Source of the DNA: CAYWNA01 sp964459305 | Lineage (GTDB): Bacteria; Planctomycetota; Planctomycetia; Pirellulales; Pirellulaceae | Reading direction: 5' to 3' | Assembly (NCBI GenBank): GCA_964459305.1 | Contig: CAYWNA010000189.1 | Location: 1-26,146, forward strand | Length of the DNA: 26,146 nt | Shown: piece after piece, positions 1 through 8,067 of the stretch | Layout of the letters: the number at the start of each line of letters is the position of its first letter | How positions within the stretch are numbered: the first letter of the stretch is position 1 | The notes under the pieces: generated by a model | What the model saw: only the letters and a program-made list of their open reading frames with translations | The model's database searches: none | Told to the model about the DNA's origin: nothing | Translations under genes and position numbers: made by a program

Positions 1-572
1 TTCCTCGGCAACCCTGCTACCATGATGCAGTGCTGGCTTCAAAATAATGGCCTAAAGGCTGTACTCCAGCGGACACTCCAAACCGACCGCGGTATACATC
101 AACGCCTGCGTGCGAGCAGCGCCACACGCGCGACGGTGGACCGGTGAGGCGGATACATTCGGGCGACACGGACGATGCAAGCGTAGACGATCTGGAAAGC
201 GTCCTCTCAGAAATTGCAGAGGACATCTCGCAAGTGTGGAGCATGGCTGACGAAGCATAACGATGGACATGGGGCCAATTGGTGAACCACTGCTTGCGAG
301 CAAGCGACACCGGACTCAGGACAAATGGCCCCTCCGCGTATTCTTGAAACGGCCACTTAGAGAACGATTCTGCGATTCGTCCGGCGGTCTTGAGTTCCGC
401 ATGCGCGATCCCACAGCGAAAGCAATTCGCTGATCCATTCTCTCTGGTTGCCCGCTCCCGCCCCTGGAGATAACGTCCCGATGTTGCTACGATCTTGCCT
501 ATGCTAGGCTCTCCCGCCCGGTCCTGGTGAGGATTCATCGACATCTCGCACACTACGGAAAGACGGATACCC
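1..572. other. Leading region without a confident gene
   Basis: No recognisable gene is seen. The long minus-strand reading frame here runs antisense into the DUF1846 gene and has no family features, so it is treated as a shadow. On the plus strand a short acidic stretch ends at the TAA at 258-260 (Asp/Glu/Ser-rich, about 30 residues); it could be the tail of a degraded gene entering from the left, but its frame cannot be followed with confidence. The rest probably holds the promoter of the 573-3846 unit, but no convincing -35/-10 pair was found. Confidence 0.5.
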
Positions 573-2093
573 ATGCAGCATACCATTGGTTTCGACAACG
601 ACGAGTACCTGCAAGCACAATCGGCCGCCATCCTCGATCGCGTCGATCGTTTCGGCAACAAGTTGTACCTGGAGTTCGGCGGCAAGCTCCTGTTCGACTA
701 CCACGCGGCCAGGGTCCTGCCGGGTTTCGATCCGAACGTGAAAATGCGGCTGCTGACCAAGCTGAAGGAGAAGGCCGAGATTCTCTTGTGCATCCACGCC
801 GGGGCCATCGAGCGAAAGAAGATGCGGGCCGATTTTGGCATCACCTACGACGCCGACGCCATGAAGTTGATCGACGACCTGCGCGAGTGGGGCATCGAGC
901 TGCGGGCCGTGGTGATCACCCGCTTCGACGGGCAGCCGGGTGCCGTGCAGTTCAAGAATAAACTTGAGCGACGCGACATTGCCGTCTATACCCATGCCCG
1001 GACAAAAGGCTACCCGGCGGATGTCGACCGGATTGTCTGCCCGGAGGGTTACGGTGCCAATCCGTATATCGAGACGGAGAAACCGTTGGTCGTCGTCACC
1101 GGACCCGGTCCGGGCAGCGGCAAGCTGGCTACGTGCTTGAGCCAGATCTACCACGACTATCAGCTTGGCGTCCATTCCGGGTACGCGAAATTCGAGACTT
1201 TTCCCATCTGGAATCTGCCGCTAATGCATCCGGTCAATGTGGCCTATGAAGCGGCCACAGCCGACTTGCACGATGTGAACATGATCGATCCGTTTCATCT
1301 GGAGGCGCACGACGAAACCGCAATCAACTACAACCGCGATGTGGAGGCGTTTCCTGTCCTCCAAAAGATCCTCGAACATATCATGGGGGGCGAGCCGATC
1401 TACCGCTCGCCCACGGATATGGGTGTGAACCGGGCGACCGCCGGGATCGTCGACGACGAGGTGGTCCGGGCGGCTTCGCGTGCCGAGGTGATCCGGCGGT
1501 ACTTCCGCTACAACTCGGAGTACATCATGGGGCTGGCCGACGAACGAACGGTCCAGCGGATCAAGCGGCTCATGGAGGTCCTTCACATCAAGCCGGAAGA
1601 CCGCAATGTAGTCGAGCTGGCACGGCGGGCCGCCGCGGAGGCAGAAGAACAGGAGGAAAAGGGCAACGAAGGTGTCTATTGCGGCGCGGCCATCGAGTTG
1701 AAAGATGGCAGTATCGTCACCGGCAAGAACTCCCCGCTCATGCACGCCGCCTCCAGTCTCGTGATCAACGCCGTGAAGCAACTGGCCGGCGTGCCGGCCG
1801 ACATCCACTTGCTGGCACCGAGCATCATCGAGTCGGTGGCGAAATTGAAGAAGGAAGTCCTCGGCCAAAAAGCCGTGAGCCTGGACGTGCAAGAGACCAT
1901 CTTCGCGTTGGGCATCAGCGTCACCGCCAATCCGACGGCCCACTTGTGCGTCGAAAAGCTCAAGGAGCTGCGCGGTTGTGACGTCCACAGCACGCACATC
2001 CCCACGCCTGGTGATGAAACCGGCCTGCGCCGGCTCGGCGTGCATCTGACCAGCGACCCAAGTTTTGCCACCACAAACCTGTTCGCATCCTGA
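573..2093 (+). CDS. DUF1846 / UPF0371 family protein
   Basis: The 506-residue product matches the DUF1846 (UPF0371) family in length and character. It starts MQHTIGFDNDEYLQAQ, with the early features typical of the family (LYLEFGGKL at about residues 30-40, a Gly-rich PGPGSGKLATCLSQIYHDY segment near 175-195, then HPVNVAYEAATADL). Family members occur widely in bacteria; their biochemical role is not firmly established, and the Gly-rich segment suggests nucleotide or cofactor binding. No signal peptide or membrane segment is seen, so it should be cytoplasmic. The ATG at 573 is preceded by a purine-rich GGAAAG about 10 bases upstream. The C69 peptidase gene follows after only 16 bases, so the two are probably co-transcribed. 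The gene appears intact. Confidence 0.9.
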   Translation: MQHTIGFDNDEYLQAQSAAILDRVDRFGNKLYLEFGGKLLFDYHAARVLPGFDPNVKMRLLTKLKEKAEILLCIHAGAIERKKMRADFGITYDADAMKLIDDLREWGIELRAVVITRFDGQPGAVQFKNKLERRDIAVYTHARTKGYPADVDRIVCPEGYGANPYIETEKPLVVVTGPGPGSGKLATCLSQIYHDYQLGVHSGYAKFETFPIWNLPLMHPVNVAYEAATADLHDVNMIDPFHLEAHDETAINYNRDVEAFPVLQKILEHIMGGEPIYRSPTDMGVNRATAGIVDDEVVRAASRAEVIRRYFRYNSEYIMGLADERTVQRIKRLMEVLHIKPEDRNVVELARRAAAEAEEQEEKGNEGVYCGAAIELKDGSIVTGKNSPLMHAASSLVINAVKQLAGVPADIHLLAPSIIESVAKLKKEVLGQKAVSLDVQETIFALGISVTANPTAHLCVEKLKELRGCDVHSTHIPTPGDETGLRRLGVHLTSDPSFATTNLFAS

Positions 2094-2109
2094 GAGAGAA
2101 GGAGGCAAC

Positions 2110-3846
2110 ATGAACCACATCGTCAGAAGACAGGTCAGATGCACTGTGAAGCTGATACTGGTCCTCTGCGTTGCCTGGGGGGAAGTCGGACCGGTTGCTG
2201 CATGCTCGACGGTGATGGTCGGCAAACGGGCCACGGAAGACGGGTCTGTGTTGATGGCCAGTTCCTGTGACGGGGATGTGATGGGTCTGATCTATGTTAT
2301 GCCTGCCCAGACGTATCCGCCAGGCACCAAGCTGCCCATGTATTGGAACGTACCCCGCCCCAAGACCTACCAAGAGTATCAGGCGAATCTCAGGAAGGGA
2401 TACGACTTGGTCGGTTCTCTGCCAACGACGAAGACTTATCGCAGCATCATCCTGGCGGGCAACCTGGAGAGCATGACAACCGGCGGACTGAACGAGCACG
2501 GCGTGAGCATCGCCATCGAGTTCCTGCCAATGCGGCCCGGGTTGGCTTGCGACAAAGGCGTCGTGGGGCCCAACAGCAACCACTGGACCACGTCGCTCAT
2601 TGCGAACGGACTCTTGAGGGCCAAGACCGCCCGCGAGGCCATCCGGGTCATCGGCTCGATGATCGACGAATACGGGTTCCTGTATTATCGCGCTCCCAAG
2701 GCGGGAGTCGCACTGCCCATTGCGGACGAAGATGAAATATGGCTGATGGAGATCTTCGGACCCGGGAAGGACTGGACTCCCAACAGCGGGAAACCGGGGG
2801 GCGTCTGGTGTGCCCAACGGATACCCGATGGAGAGGTTGGATGCAGTGCGAACCGCAGCCGCATCGCAGAGGTGAACCTGGACGACGAAGACCACTTCAT
2901 GGCATCCGCCAACATTTTTTCACTGGCGCGCGACCTGGGGTTTTGGAAACCGGAGGAACCGTTTGTTTGGTACGAGGTCTATGGTGGACCCGGCAGCAAA
3001 TATAATTCTCTGCGCGAATGGAGGGCTCTGAGTCTGGCAGCTCCCTCCCTGGCACTCAAGGCGACGGGCGATCCGGCGGTGGATCGGTACCCGTTTTCGG
3101 TGAAACCGGACAAGCCCGTCGAGGTCCGGACACTGATGGACATCATGCGAGACGGCTATGAAGGCACGGAATTCGATCTGACAGAGAATCCGGCCTTCCG
3201 AGTCAAAGGACAGAAGAGTCCGCTCGCGTGTCCCTGGGACGCTGGCGGGCTTTTCGACCTACTCGACATCCGGCCGGAACGCGCCCTTTGCACACCCACC
3301 AGCGGATACGTAATCATCGCACAATTGCGAGAACGGTTGCCCGACCCCATTGGTAACTGCCTGTGGTTCGCCTATGGACCAGCCAGCACAAGTTGTTTCC
3401 TGCCTGTATACGCAGGCACAACGGACCTGCCGGATACCTGGGACCATCCGGCCAATTTCACTCGCATCGACAGAACACAGCCTCAATGGAACTTCCGCTT
3501 AGTTCACAATCTGGCGAACCGCCTGAGCTATCAAGACGCGATCAAAGACATTGAACGTGTCCTCAAGCCCGCGGAAGAGAGGTTTCTGAACATGCAGGCC
3601 GACGTTGAGAAAGCCGCCGTTCGCGTTTTTGAAAAACATGGTGCGCAGGGCGCGGAGACATTCTTGACCGACTACGCGCGCGGGTGCGCGAACAACGTGG
3701 GAGCCGCCTATCACGAATTGGTAGACTACCTGATGCTTCAATACTTGATTGGGCACAAAGAGATGGCTCAGCCGGCGTTGCCTCAGATCGCCGCGCCCGT
3801 TATCCCTGACGTGTCTCATACAGCGTCGTTGCGGGATTCGTCGTGA
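2110..3846 (+). CDS. Secreted C69-family (U34) dipeptidase, Ntn-hydrolase
   Basis: The predicted 578-residue protein begins with a basic n-region and a hydrophobic stretch (VKLILVLCVAW, residues 13-23) ending at VAACSTVMVGKRATEDGSV. Cys32 is followed by Ser-Thr and the Gly/Asp-rich motif of peptidase family C69, an Ntn-hydrolase fold in which an N-terminal Cys becomes the nucleophile after removal of the leader. Further family features are GGLNEHGVSIAIEF near 125-140 and NSNHWTTSLIA near 155-165. The start at 2110 is chosen because a strong AAGGAGG lies just upstream and because it gives an export signal; an in-frame start at 2065 would overlap the previous gene. Likely role: hydrolysis of dipeptides or small amides outside the cytoplasm. 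It shares a transcript with the DUF1846 gene, and a convergent gene lies 65 bases downstream. Confidence 0.87.
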   Translation: MNHIVRRQVRCTVKLILVLCVAWGEVGPVAACSTVMVGKRATEDGSVLMASSCDGDVMGLIYVMPAQTYPPGTKLPMYWNVPRPKTYQEYQANLRKGYDLVGSLPTTKTYRSIILAGNLESMTTGGLNEHGVSIAIEFLPMRPGLACDKGVVGPNSNHWTTSLIANGLLRAKTAREAIRVIGSMIDEYGFLYYRAPKAGVALPIADEDEIWLMEIFGPGKDWTPNSGKPGGVWCAQRIPDGEVGCSANRSRIAEVNLDDEDHFMASANIFSLARDLGFWKPEEPFVWYEVYGGPGSKYNSLREWRALSLAAPSLALKATGDPAVDRYPFSVKPDKPVEVRTLMDIMRDGYEGTEFDLTENPAFRVKGQKSPLACPWDAGGLFDLLDIRPERALCTPTSGYVIIAQLRERLPDPIGNCLWFAYGPASTSCFLPVYAGTTDLPDTWDHPANFTRIDRTQPQWNFRLVHNLANRLSYQDAIKDIERVLKPAEERFLNMQADVEKAAVRVFEKHGAQGAETFLTDYARGCANNVGAAYHELVDYLMLQYLIGHKEMAQPALPQIAAPVIPDVSHTASLRDSS

Positions 3847-3911
3847 GACGGTTCTACGCAGGCCGTGCCGAATTCAAAACGTAGAATCGTGTGTGTGAGA
3901 CGCTTCAGCCG

Positions 3912-4454
3912 CTAGATTGGAGGTTCGGGCGGATCGTTGTCGCCCGTCGAGTTGGAGAGGGGCGCGACGGAGGCGGCTGCGGCATGGAAGTAACCGGCGG
4001 AGTCGGCCAAGCGATTTATGTCTTGCGCATCCGGTGCCGACGACTCCGTATCGCCGGTTCGTTCGATGAACTGCAAAGTGTCATTCAGTCGCTGGCGAAA
4101 GGATGGGATCTGCGATTCAAATTTGGAACCCTTGAGCTCGGCATCAACGCGTTCCAGGAAACAAGTGATTTCCCCTCCCTTTCCCGCCGGAGCGGCCCCC
4201 TGCTCACGAATCCCATTGGCGACTTCCTCGATGCTTGCCCCAGCCTGCGCGAGCCATTGGCTGGCTTCGAAATTTCGCATCCCTTCGGGTCCTACCAGTT
4301 CCTGGGCCATGTTCACGATGCCGCCCAGTACCATTTTCAAAGCATCCATCCCCTGGCCAACGGCCTCGCCAACGTTTCCGTCAACCGAAAACGTCACTTC
4401 AGGTTGCTGCGTCTTATCGGAACCCTGATCCGAGTCCTTCTTTGCATCGTCCAT
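3912..4454 (-). CDS. Small acidic hypothetical protein
   Basis: The product is 180 residues and not recognised. It has a charged, Gln/Asp-rich N-terminus (MDDAKKDSDQGSDK), a predicted helical middle (about residues 30-125, with regular Ala/Leu/Glu spacing) and a Pro-rich acidic tail ending PPEPPI. There is no signal peptide, no membrane segment and a single Cys. The ATG at 4454 is preceded by GGAGAC about 11 bases upstream. It is convergent with the C69 peptidase gene, and upstream it faces a gene-free block of palindromes, so it is probably transcribed alone. Composition is normal for a real soluble protein, and no competing gene exists on the other strand, which is why it is kept. Confidence 0.6.
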   Translation of the reverse strand: MDDAKKDSDQGSDKTQQPEVTFSVDGNVGEAVGQGMDALKMVLGGIVNMAQELVGPEGMRNFEASQWLAQAGASIEEVANGIREQGAAPAGKGGEITCFLERVDAELKGSKFESQIPSFRQRLNDTLQFIERTGDTESSAPDAQDINRLADSAGYFHAAAASVAPLSNSTGDNDPPEPPI

Positions 4455-4490
4455 CGTTCAGTCTGTCTCCATTGGCAGGAAAATGGTAAT

Positions 4491-4584
4491 TCGTTGGAGT
4501 ACACGCGTTAGCGTGCTCCCGATTGGTGTTCGTCCTTCGACGTATTCCTCTTGCCCCGGACACGCTGAAGCGTGGACTCCAACG
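4491..4584. repeat. Palindromic repeat, family E
   Basis: The outer arms TCGTTGGAGT (4491-4500) and ACTCCAACGA (4575-4584) are perfect inverted copies. Each arm is followed inward by its own small palindrome (ACGCGTTAGCGT and CACGCTGAAGCGTG). Only one copy is seen here. The layout resembles intergenic palindromic elements remembered from planctomycete genomes. Confidence 0.75.
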
Positions 4585-4700
4585 AAAGAGACCTCCAACG
4601 CGCCGGTAGTAGATCATTTCCGCCCTTGCTAGGCAATCACCCCGCAGCGATTGGGGCGTCAGGTTCGTTGGCGTTCAACCCAACGTTGCATATTTCCTTG

Positions 4701-4848
4701 GCGAGCGGCGGGCGTCAGCCCGCTGATTGGAGCGTCAATCCCTGGTCGACATGCTAAATCCTGGACTTCACCACCAGTGAAGTCCAGAACGACGTACTGA
4801 GCGTTTGATGTGATCGAGAAATCAGGGGCCTGACGGCCCCCGCTCGCC
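4701..4848. repeat. Palindromic repeat, family F
   Basis: The left part reads GCGAGCGGCGGGCGTCAGCC and the right part is its imperfect inverse (GGCCTGACGGCCCCCGCTCG, about 4827-4846). The arms are about 100 bases apart and enclose a separate perfect hairpin at 4761-4787. One copy is seen. Confidence 0.7.
4761..4787. other. Perfect 11-bp hairpin
   Basis: CTGGACTTCAC (4761-4771) pairs perfectly with GTGAAGTCCAG (4777-4787) around a 5-base loop, nested inside repeat F. There is no downstream T-run, so it is more likely a structural part of the repeat than an intrinsic terminator. Confidence 0.8.
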
Positions 4849-4870
4849 GTCTTTCCTGCAACTAAGCAGC

Positions 4871-5734
4871 TCAACTCCCTTCCCCAACCACGGCGGCGAT
4901 CCAGTCGATGTAGGCATCAATGCGGGTATTGTACGCAAAATCGCCCAGGGCCGACGCTTGGTGCGTGCCGCCGGAAGCGACGGATGCCAGGTGGTAACCG
5001 TCGCCTTGCTGCACGAATTGTGGACTGCCCGAATCGCCCGGGACGGTGGTCGCCTCGCTGGCGTCGTCGTACGTCCAGGTCAGCAGATGCGGCGTGATGC
5101 CGTCGATCGGTGTTGTGCCCACGCGTTTGGTGCCGAACTGTTCATCGCCCGGATGGGCACCGAAGCCAACCAGCGTCAGTTCGTTGCCAGTTTCCAGACT
5201 GCCGCGGTACAGCGGACTGGGCTCGACGTCCACCACCTCGCGGTTCAATCGCAGGATGGCGATGTCGTTGGCTTGGTCGGTGCCAACCAGTGCTGGCGCG
5301 TAGTTGGGGTAAATCGCAACGTTGGTTACACCATACGTGGTGGCACCAACGCTGAAACGCAGACGGCCGATATCGTGACCGGCATCCGTACCAAGCGTCA
5401 GTGCATGCGCCTTCAACGGGAAGCTGGCATCGATGGTCTCGACATAGAATTCGGGATAACGATTGACGGAGACGCTGACGCAAGCCGAGGCCGCTACCAA
5501 GCTGGAGATCAGTCCGATGAGCGTGAATCGACTAATCCAGGCAGGCGTGATAAACTCGGAAGGAATTCCTGGGCTTCCATGCGTGATCCAGTCCAGCGAC
5601 CTGTCAGGCGGGGCAATCCAGGCGGCGGTCAAACAAGTGCGCAGCCACCCAAACGCTCCGCTACCAACCAATCCAAAACAGAAACCCTGTTCTTTTAACC
5701 CTTTACTCTCCTTCATCAATCGGCAGGTGCTCAT
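4871..5734 (-). CDS. Trypsin-like (S1) serine protease with abnormal N-terminus
   Basis: Read from the ATG at 5734 the product is 287 residues. The C-terminal two thirds are clearly trypsin-like: NDIAILRL supplies a candidate catalytic Asp157, and PGDSGSPQFVQ a candidate Ser235. The usual TAAHC motif is absent. The best candidate His is His110 in LKAHAL, and the spacing His-Asp 47 and Asp-Ser 78 is near that of chymotrypsin-fold enzymes. The first 70 residues (Trp/Pro-rich, for example WLRTCLTAAWIAPPD) do not look like a signal peptide or protease sequence. A hydrophobic stretch that could be a signal peptide lies internally at about 70-84 (FTLIGLISSLVAASA). GGAGAG lies about 9 bases before 5734, so translation from there is possible. 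The gene may be a 5'-damaged protease, with foreign DNA joined to its front. Likely exported if functional. Confidence 0.6.
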   Translation of the reverse strand: MSTCRLMKESKGLKEQGFCFGLVGSGAFGWLRTCLTAAWIAPPDRSLDWITHGSPGIPSEFITPAWISRFTLIGLISSLVAASACVSVSVNRYPEFYVETIDASFPLKAHALTLGTDAGHDIGRLRFSVGATTYGVTNVAIYPNYAPALVGTDQANDIAILRLNREVVDVEPSPLYRGSLETGNELTLVGFGAHPGDEQFGTKRVGTTPIDGITPHLLTWTYDDASEATTVPGDSGSPQFVQQGDGYHLASVASGGTHQASALGDFAYNTRIDAYIDWIAAVVGEGS

Positions 5735-5774
5735 TGTCGGTATCTCTCCATCGTGGAATATGAGACTTGCGTAA

Positions 5775-7092
5775 TCATGGCAACTCGGCCTGGATGCGAT
5801 AGATGTAGGCCGATCCGATCCAGTCAAACTTGCCCTTCGGCGGAGGTCCGCCCGAAGGGTCGATCGGCTTGTCGCCACGCGCGAGAGGCGACAAGGTGCA
5901 CCACAATGTGCCCGTTCTGGCGGTCCTCGCGGGCGTAAAAGTTGCTGAAATGAACACCGGGCGGATCATCTGGCTGGCGGCGGTCGATCACGCAAATCGT
6001 CTCTTCTATCAGTTGCATCGACTTGGGATGCACTTCCCCGATTACAATCGGTGTACGGGGCAGATTTCCGTTGGGTGGTTTTGGGACAATGGTGCCAATC
6101 CAATAGATCCGACCGTTGCTGTGAGAAAGCAACTGGCTGCACGAACTGGGTGAGTAGAAGCTCTTTCCGTTATGGTAACGCCAGGGACGAGGCTGCGACC
6201 AGGTTCGGCCTTGATCGCTGGAGAACGCGAACCAGCGGTAACCGGGATACTCCGGCGAGATCCCATTGCTGGCGCGAAGTACCATAAGAACTCGTCCGTC
6301 AGGCATCTCGGCAATTGTCGGCTCCAGGAGTCCCCGCGTCGTTTGACGATGATCGGCCCGAATCACTTCGGACATTTTCCACTCCAGCGTGTCGTCGTCC
6401 GTCCAGCGGCCGATCACGAGGGCGCCGTCGAAGTAGTTGCCCCCATCCGGAGAGAGTTGAAAAGGCAGCAATACCTCGCCCGTACGGATGCGGATCGGCA
6501 GTGATCCGTAGTCACCCAACATGGTCGCGTTCCGGCCCACTTTGAGTCCCGGCAGCGGTTCTTGTGCCGAATAGTCTCCGCCGCGTTGGATGATCTGAGC
6601 ATCGTGAAATACGGTGCGCCCGCCGTCGCGGCTGAGCACATAATGCAGAGTCCAGTAGCGGAACCCTCCAAGAGGATTGTCATTGGGCAACACGCCCTGA
6701 TTGCGAAACAGGATCAGAATATCTTCGACTGGATCGACGAAGCCGGGCAGAAACCAGCGACGCTGTATTCCTGTTGCTACGCGCTGGTGCGTAGTGAGGT
6801 CCGGGGCCTTAGACCATGTACGTCCGTTGTCCGGGGAGAACCGGACGTGGCCGACATTGAACTTATCGCTGACCGTCCCTTCGAACGCCAACGACATTAG
6901 CTCATGATCGCGAGCCCGCGTGTACACAGCATTGGCTTTCAGCCACACCCCGTACCGGGGCGTCTGTAGAAACCGTTCGCGTCCAACGAGGGTCAAGCGG
7001 GAAGACTGGTGCTCCGCAAGCGCCTGCCTCAGCGGCGTCGAACCGCCACCAGCGATGAAGACAGCAAGCAAACAGGTTGCCGGAACTCTCAC
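5775..7092 (-). pseudogene. Sialidase-fold (BNR) protein, frameshifted near 3' end
   Basis: A secreted six-bladed propeller protein of the sialidase superfamily. It begins at a GTG (7092) with a strong AGGAGGAAGGAG upstream, and has a signal peptide (CLLAVFIAGGG, residues 7-17). Asp-box-like motifs are SPDNGRTW, SRDGGRTV and SSDQGRTW. Motifs GLLEPTIAEMPDGR and GKSFYSPSS closely match the gene at 22999-24351, so the two are paralogs. The first frame runs to a stop at 5824, but its last residues lose similarity. One base offset near 5890-5900, a second frame continues LSPLARGDKPID to a stop at 5775, ending AYIYRIQAEL, which parallels NYRYTLGLVEL of the paralog. Hence one apparent inserted base near the 3' end. 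Substrate is unknown; catalytic Arg/Tyr residues were not verified. The GTG overlaps the symporter remnant upstream. Confidence 0.8.
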
Positions 7093-7172
7093 GAAGTCAA
7101 CTCCTTCCTCCTTGTTGCGAACCCCGCGGTCGCGATGATAAGAGCGTCGATCCAGTGCAAACCGTCATTCAT
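7089..7172 (-). pseudogene. 27-codon remnant of a sodium:solute symporter gene
   Basis: The first 14 codons, MNDGLHWIDALIIA, match the start of the intact SSS symporter at 20535-22058 (MHDGLHWIDGFIIA) at 11 of 14 positions. After this the sequence runs at once into TAGFATRRKELTS and a stop. The ATG lies inside the end of the preceding hypothetical gene (ATGAATGA overlap), the arrangement expected of a translationally coupled gene. The simplest reading is that about 480 codons of a symporter were deleted and the stump now carries the ribosome binding site of the downstream sialidase-like gene. Confidence 0.75.
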
Positions 7173-7981
7173 GGCGATCGACCGCGAGCAGCGTGTTGCG
7201 CGTCGGTTCGATGTGGCGTGTCCGGCGGAAATGATTGACCGAGACGCCTTCGGCCAGTTCCAAGGGTGCCTGGATGACAAACTCGGCCCAGTCGGGTGCG
7301 TGCCACGCCGAGTAGGCCAGGTCGAACACGTCGATCTCCAGACGGGCCTGCTCCAGTCGCTGAGGAGACAGGTCCGGTAGGATAATCGGCCCGGTATCAG
7401 TCTGGTGCAGGCGATCGCGCTGGGCGAGATTGATCGTCTTGACCGGTTGATCGATGCATACATCGAACTCGCCGTCGGTGTACTCGATGCGCGAAATGAT
7501 CGGCTGCGTCCCAAGGATGGATTCGGCAACCCGGTCGAAATCGGCCAGCGGCGTCGCATCAACCATTGGTAGTTCGAGGTTCATCTCGTCGAAGTTTTCC
7601 TCGGCGCGGAAGGTCTGCCGTTCCGGCTGTGGGCCGAGCGATACGGGATGGAGCATCACGCCGGGGTTGTTCTTGTGCCAGCTCTTGAAGATGCCGACCT
7701 GCCCGTCGTCGGAGCACAGAAAGATGCACTCGGCATTGGGCTCGATCCACAACTCGTTGCGGTCCGCGCCGACCTGTTCCGTCCTGCACGCCGCCGAGAG
7801 CGCATAAGTTGTGGTCCGATCCGATGAACGATGCGTCAGGCGACAGACGGATTCCAGTGTCACGCGAACGCGGTTCGTCCGCGTCGGCGGCCTGTGAGAC
7901 AGCGAGATGGCCTGACGCTGCTCGAAGTCCAAATAGAAGCGGAAGTAACTGTGGATGAAATCCGGTGCTTTCGTGGATCAA
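7165..7981 (-). pseudogene. Hypothetical protein, apparent N-terminal frameshift
   Basis: The main frame encodes about 255 residues with no recognised family; it looks like a beta-rich cytoplasmic protein (ELWIEPNAECIFLCSDDGQ, WHKNNPGVMLHPV). No ATG lies in frame. Upstream the frame reads FIHSYFRFYLDFEQRQ until a TGA, so the protein appears to start earlier. In the adjacent frame a TTG at 7981, behind AGGAG, gives IHESTGF, which joins smoothly to IHSYFRFY if one T near 7953-7963 is removed. A one-base insertion, or an assembly error, is therefore suspected. Palindromic repeat C lies just upstream, between this gene and the PIG-L gene, and may have displaced the original start. The 3' end overlaps the symporter remnant by 8 bases. 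It belongs to the GntR-led unit. Confidence 0.6.
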
Positions 7982-7993
7982 AGCTCCTGCAAA

Positions 7994-8056
7994 GTAGCAG
8001 GCACACTCCGTGTGCCGTGGCCCAGTCGCGGACGGCACACGAAGTGTGCCTGCTAC
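7994..8056. repeat. Palindromic repeat, family C
   Basis: GTAGCAGGCACACTCCGTG at the left is inverted as CACGAAGTGTGCCTGCTAC at the right with one mismatch. The inner segment also pairs (GTGCCGTGGCCC against GGACGGCAC). It separates the PIG-L stop from the start of the hypothetical gene within one transcription unit. I recall similar repeats from planctomycete genomes. Confidence 0.85.
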
Positions 8057-8067
8057 GATTTAACTCC

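Larger units (their letters stand above)
4455..4870. other. Gene-free block of stacked palindromes
   Basis: These 416 bases between the hypothetical gene and the protease-like gene hold no plausible coding sequence. They contain two large palindromic repeats (listed separately at 4491-4584 and 4701-4848), the second enclosing a perfect 11-bp hairpin. No T-run follows the hairpin, so a classical terminator is not supported. Confidence 0.7.

Noticed and set aside
17..685. Minus-strand 222-codon frame at the left edge
   Set aside because: It overlaps the start of the DUF1846 gene antisense and shows no protein features.
3850..3888. Terminator between the convergent genes
   Set aside because: TTCTACG and CGTAGAA pair, but the loop is over 20 bases and there is no T-run.
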